A DNA stretch of 64,000 nt from Owenia fusiformis (taxonomy: Eukaryota > Annelida > Polychaeta > Sabellida > Oweniidae): assembly GCA_903813345.2 (NCBI GenBank), contig CAIIXF020000002.1:22768455-22832454 (forward strand), given 5' to 3'. The notes beneath the pieces are model-generated. The model was not told the DNA's origin. It searched no databases and saw nothing but the letters and a program-made list of their open reading frames with translations. How positions within the stretch are numbered: position 1 is the stretch's first letter; every line of letters starts with the position of its first letter. Both the position numbers and the translations under genes were made by a program. Of this stretch, positions 60,337 to 64,000 are shown one piece after another.

Positions 60337-60679
60337 TTTTTTATTGACGTCAGTTTCTCGGACATATGGGTCAATATACAGGTTTTTACACATGTTTTTT
60401 TGTATAAACAGACATCAATTTTTTATAATAGTATAGAATAATTATATCAAGACATTATTTGCATAGAAAAATATGAATATACAGTGTTTATATACATCTA
60501 GAGAAATAATTAAATAAACCAGCTTATATTCAGATTAAACTGCATTAGCAAGTCAAAATTCAGACAAACATCTCATATATATCCTTCCACTGAAAACAAA
60601 TATCTATTAAAAGTCTGTAAATGCTGTGGCAAATGTAGAAATTGATGTCAATATTGCATGTTCTTCTTTGTCTGAACCT

Positions 60680-61655
60680 AGCACAATATGTCTGACCATG
60701 ACTCAAGTTATCGAGACAAGATGGCATGCTCTCCCTTATCTGAATCTGGCACAATATGTCTGACCATGACTCAAGTTATCGAGACAAGATGGCATGCTCT
60801 CCCTTATCTGAATCTGGCACAATATGTCTGACCATGACTCAAGTTATCGAGACAAGATGGCATGCTCTCCCTTATTTGAATGTGGCACAATATGTCTGAC
60901 CATGACTCAAGTTATCGAGACAAGATGGCATGCTCTCCCTTATTTGAATGTGGCACAATATGTCTGACCATGACTCAAGTTATCGAGACAAGATGACATG
61001 CTGTCCCTTATTTGAATCTGGCACAATATGTCTGACCATGACTCAAGTTATCGAGACTAGATGGCATGCTCTCCCTTATCTGAATCTGGCACAATATGTC
61101 TGACCATGACTCAAGTTATTGAAACAAGATGGCATGCTCTCCCTAATCTGAATCTGACACAATATGTCTGACCATGACTCAAATTATCCAGACAAGATGG
61201 CATGCTCTCCCTTATTTGAATCTGACTCAATATGTCTGACCATGACTCAAGTTATCGAGACAAGATGGCATGCTCTCCCTTATTTGAATCTGCCACAATA
61301 TGTCTGACCATGACTCAAGTTATCGAGACAAGATGGCATGCTCTCCCTTATTTGAATCTGGCACAATATGTCTGACCATGACTCAAGTTATCGAGACAAG
61401 ATGGCATGCTCTCCCTTATATCTGAATCTGGCATAATATGTCTGACCTTGACTCAAGTTATCGAGGCAAGATGGCATGCTTTCCCTTCTTTGAATCTGAC
61501 CATTACTCAAGTTATCGAGACAAGATGGCATGCTCTCCCTTATCTGAATCTGGCACAATATGTCTGACCATGACTCAAGTTATCGAGACAAGGTGGCGTG
61601 CTCTCCCTTATCTGAGTCTGGCACAATATGTCTGACCATGACTCAAGTTAACGAC
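60680..61655. repeat. 68-bp minisatellite, about 14 units
   Basis: gcacaatatgtctgaccatg, actcaagttatcgagacaag and atggcatgctctcccttatc form the unit. The first spacing is 60691 to 60759. One unit near 61495 is shortened. Confidence 0.95.
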
Positions 61656-61659
61656 CCAA

Positions 61660-63160
61660 GATGGCAGAACTGTAGTAGTAAACCTCAGTCATGTTTGCTC
61701 TACGATCGTAGCGTCACAAAATCAATATAGAAAATCGACATCGTACTGTATTCCTACATTTTGCTGCATATTTCTCTTGATTTTGGGAAGCCATGTCTGC
61801 TGTACAGTTGCCGTAGCTAATATGTGACTAGAGAATAAATCAGCATGAAGTGAGCTGAAATAAATTTTACAGGGATGTTCTTCAAATCGTTACTCATTTG
61901 TACCTGTATTTGTCTTCATTGAACAATGACACCTGACTTAAGTTCATATTATCCTCTTAATGAGTCTCAATCTCCTACAGACGAGTCTACTCTTCATATA
62001 TTACTGTTCGTCTCTGCGGTGATTACTTTACTCGGGGGTCAAAATTATATATTGTTTTTTTTGAAAAATGCTCTTATTATGTCTTGTATGAGTATAATTA
62101 GATGTTAGGTTCTGACACTCATGGCAATTAGATGTAGCAATATGAGCTGTGATTTTTCAAAAATATCTTCATTTTCTTCTTGAAGCTAGAAGACATCAGA
62201 AATTGCTGTTATTAATGATATCATAAATGATTCATTAAAGTAAATGGAGACATCCGGATGGTTTTATCATTAAACTATCTATTTTTGAAGCAGCACATTT
62301 TCTATTTGTTCAACTTTAATGAAAGTTTATGAAAGGAAGAGAGAAAAAGAATAATAATTCTGTTTTGAACTTTGACTCTTCAGTATCAGCCAATAGACAA
62401 TATGATGTAAGAGTGCTACAACCTGATTTTTGTTGTGGACTCTTGCCATTTTCTGAATGAAATTAGACATGGTGTGTGAAGAAAGGTCTTTAAAATGTTA
62501 TCTGGCATTTACTTGGTTGAATTTTTGCTGAAATATCTCGTATCCGTTCAGTTTTCATAGGAAAGGCACGTCTCCTTTGACATTTTCAATACAGAAGGGG
62601 ATGATCTAGAAAGGAAATTGAACATCCTTGTCATGATGACATCATAAACAATCCTAGTCCCTTCAAAATATTTCAAACCCCAGGATCTTCAGCAATAGTT
62701 TGGCTTGGAAGATATATAACATTTTAAATCTCGAAATCCTTAGCGATTTTGGGCTTATAAAACTATTCCTCAAGGATTACTTTAAAATTAAGGCTTATCA
62801 AGTATGACCTAGCATGGCTATGAGAAATGTGTTATTGGTTTCTGAGGACCGGTAGTTTATTTCATAGTTGTAAGGTATCTCCAACCTTCTACATGCCCCG
62901 ATCATCAATTCTGGTTTAATTCACAGTACTGAATAGGTTTCAATGAGCGAAGACAGAAAGATAAGAGCATTTGAAATCCATACATTTCCATAAATACATC
63001 TGATAATTTCAAGCAGGATCGATGCATTAAACACTATCAAAAATAATTATTCTTTTGCGGGTATTGATGAAACACTCGTGGGATGTTATTTGAAAAACAG
63101 GAATATACAATAACAATTTTGAGAGGTACTCTTGTATTGATTTTATTCTGAGGTGTTATT
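61660..63160. other. No gene or element recognised
   Basis: Includes a 60-codon + frame (61926-62108) with a possible acceptor (ctcctacag) but no clear donor. I do not call it an exon. Confidence 0.4.
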
Positions 63161-63167
63161 AAGTTGC

Positions 63168-63300
63168 TATGTCACCACCGCATACTGTAATAGTCTCTAA
63201 CTTTTTTGTGGACAGTGTTTGGCATTTGGCATTCAGCTGGCGGTGCTCAGTGTCTGTAACAAATGACAGGTAGTGACATTTTGCATGTTAATGCCTTGTT
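63168..63300 (+). mobile_element. TGTCACCACC-family element, copy 11
   Basis: tatgtcaccaccgcatac, ctctaacttttttgtggac, core tttggcatttggcattcagc, then ctgtaacaaatgacaggtag and gcatgttaatgccttgtt. Confidence 0.75.
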
Positions 63301-63402
63301 TTGTAGTTATTAAGATCATACTGTTATAGGTTTGAGACTACAGTGGCTCATTCGTGCAGGGTACTGCTTTTTTATTATGGTTTGTTTTATGAATAGTAGT
63401 CA

Positions 63403-63562
63403 GGCCCGTAGCCAGGATTTTCCAAGGGGGGATCAGTTTTCAAAAATTTCCAGGGGGGGGTCACATTTGACAATTTTGGCCCAAATATGACTAAAATCAC
63501 TTGAGAAGTGCTCAAAATGGTGAAAAACTGCATGATTTTGAAAGAATTTTTGGCTACGGGCC
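63403..63562. mobile_element. 160-bp element with GGCCCGTAGCC ends
   Basis: ggcccgtagcc is mirrored exactly by ggctacgggcc. The interior has ccaaggggggatcag and ccaggggggggtcac, two similar G-rich blocks. The same left end occurs at position 72. Confidence 0.75.
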
Positions 63563-63679
63563 CGGGTCTGAGTGAGTTTGAGCCCCTTCCTTTTGCACCT
63601 GTATTTGTGAACACTCAAGTCTACTACCTTTCGTGAGCAGCTTCGAGTTCCATATTTTTCTGCCTTGTTGCCTAAATAC

Positions 63680-64000
63680 TACCCTTTACATTCGTTCGAC
63701 TTCACTTCTTGAAAGAGAGCTTCGTCTTCACTCTTTCAGTTTACAATAAATTTCTCATCTCACCGAGCCAATCAGAGTTCTTTCTATATGGTCATTTCCT
63801 CTGATTCACCGCATAGTTAATGAGCACGTTTTAAGCACATGTTCCTTTAGAAAGGGTCAGTGTCATAGATTTGAAATGATTCATTACCCTGGCTGTCACA
63901 GGCAACAATCTTTAGGGCGGGGCTGCTAAACTGTAATATAGTCTAAGCTGTGTGCAGAGTCTAGTTATAAACTACCCTCTGCCTAGTATAGCAAATAGTT
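63680..64000 (-). mobile_element. Mutator-like MITE, copy 4, running into the window edge
   Basis: Starts taccctttacattcgttcg and follows copy 2 to ctgctaaactgtaatatagt. From about 63944 the sequence switches to the + orientation of the family (gtgcagagtctagttataaa), so this is two copies in contact or an end rearrangement; the window ends before it resolves. Confidence 0.7.

Noticed and set aside
61926-62108. 60-codon + frame with a hydrophobic segment, considered as a host exon
   Set aside because: An acceptor-like ctcctacag is present, but there is no consensus donor and no similarity I recognise.

Overview
The window looks like intronic or intergenic DNA of an animal, most likely a marine invertebrate. 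It is AT-rich, has almost no long open reading frames, and is packed with short inverted-repeat DNA transposons, foldback elements and minisatellites. A mollusc-like or other lophotrochozoan host is my guess from repeat style only. I see one host exon with good support: a 90-bp + strand exon at 54768-54857 with consensus splice sites. Its translation resembles the region before the GAF domains of cGMP-stimulated phosphodiesterase PDE2A. If that is right, much of the window is intron of a PDE2A-like gene read on the + strand. The 3' part of this exon and its splice donor have been tandemly copied to give seven 71-bp units, and a 33-bp minisatellite lies just upstream.

Most other open frames are shadows of minisatellites (units of 21, 33 and 39 bp keep frames open) or chance. 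Four other frames look once coding, and all belong to mobile elements: a two-exon CGGBP1/BED-type zinc-finger gene (6995-7592, minus) inside a complete 1479-bp transposon with a 6-bp target duplication; a MADF/Myb-like protein (30156-30437, plus) inside a 1622-bp element with a TAA duplication; a C-terminal LINE reverse-transcriptase remnant (28574-29254, minus); and a short candidate first exon (25913-25988, plus) just inside the left end of a possible 10.6-kb PIF/Harbinger-like element.

Layout: 1-6.6 kb, sparse, with one AAACCTGT-family element and an 87-bp tandem array. 6.66-8.14 kb, BED-finger transposon. 9.7-11.0 kb, foldback element. 13.6-25 kb, dense small elements and minisatellites, including Mutator-like elements with 9-bp duplications and an inverted pair of hairpin-plus-MITE composites. 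25.66-36.24 kb, a nested transposon cluster. 38.5-41 kb, minisatellites. 44.58-48.31 kb, a giant foldback element whose outer arms look identical over about 450 bp. 53.9-56.0 kb, the PDE2A-like exon and its repeats. 60.7-61.65 kb, a 68-bp array. The window ends inside a Mutator-like element.

Two dispersed families recur through the window. One is an AAACCTGT inverted-repeat family (9 copies). The other is a TGTCACCACC family (11 copies, all on the same strand) with a variable core. Perfect CRE palindromes (TGACGTCA) occur ten times, several of them inside the small elements. All assignments are by reading; no search was run.
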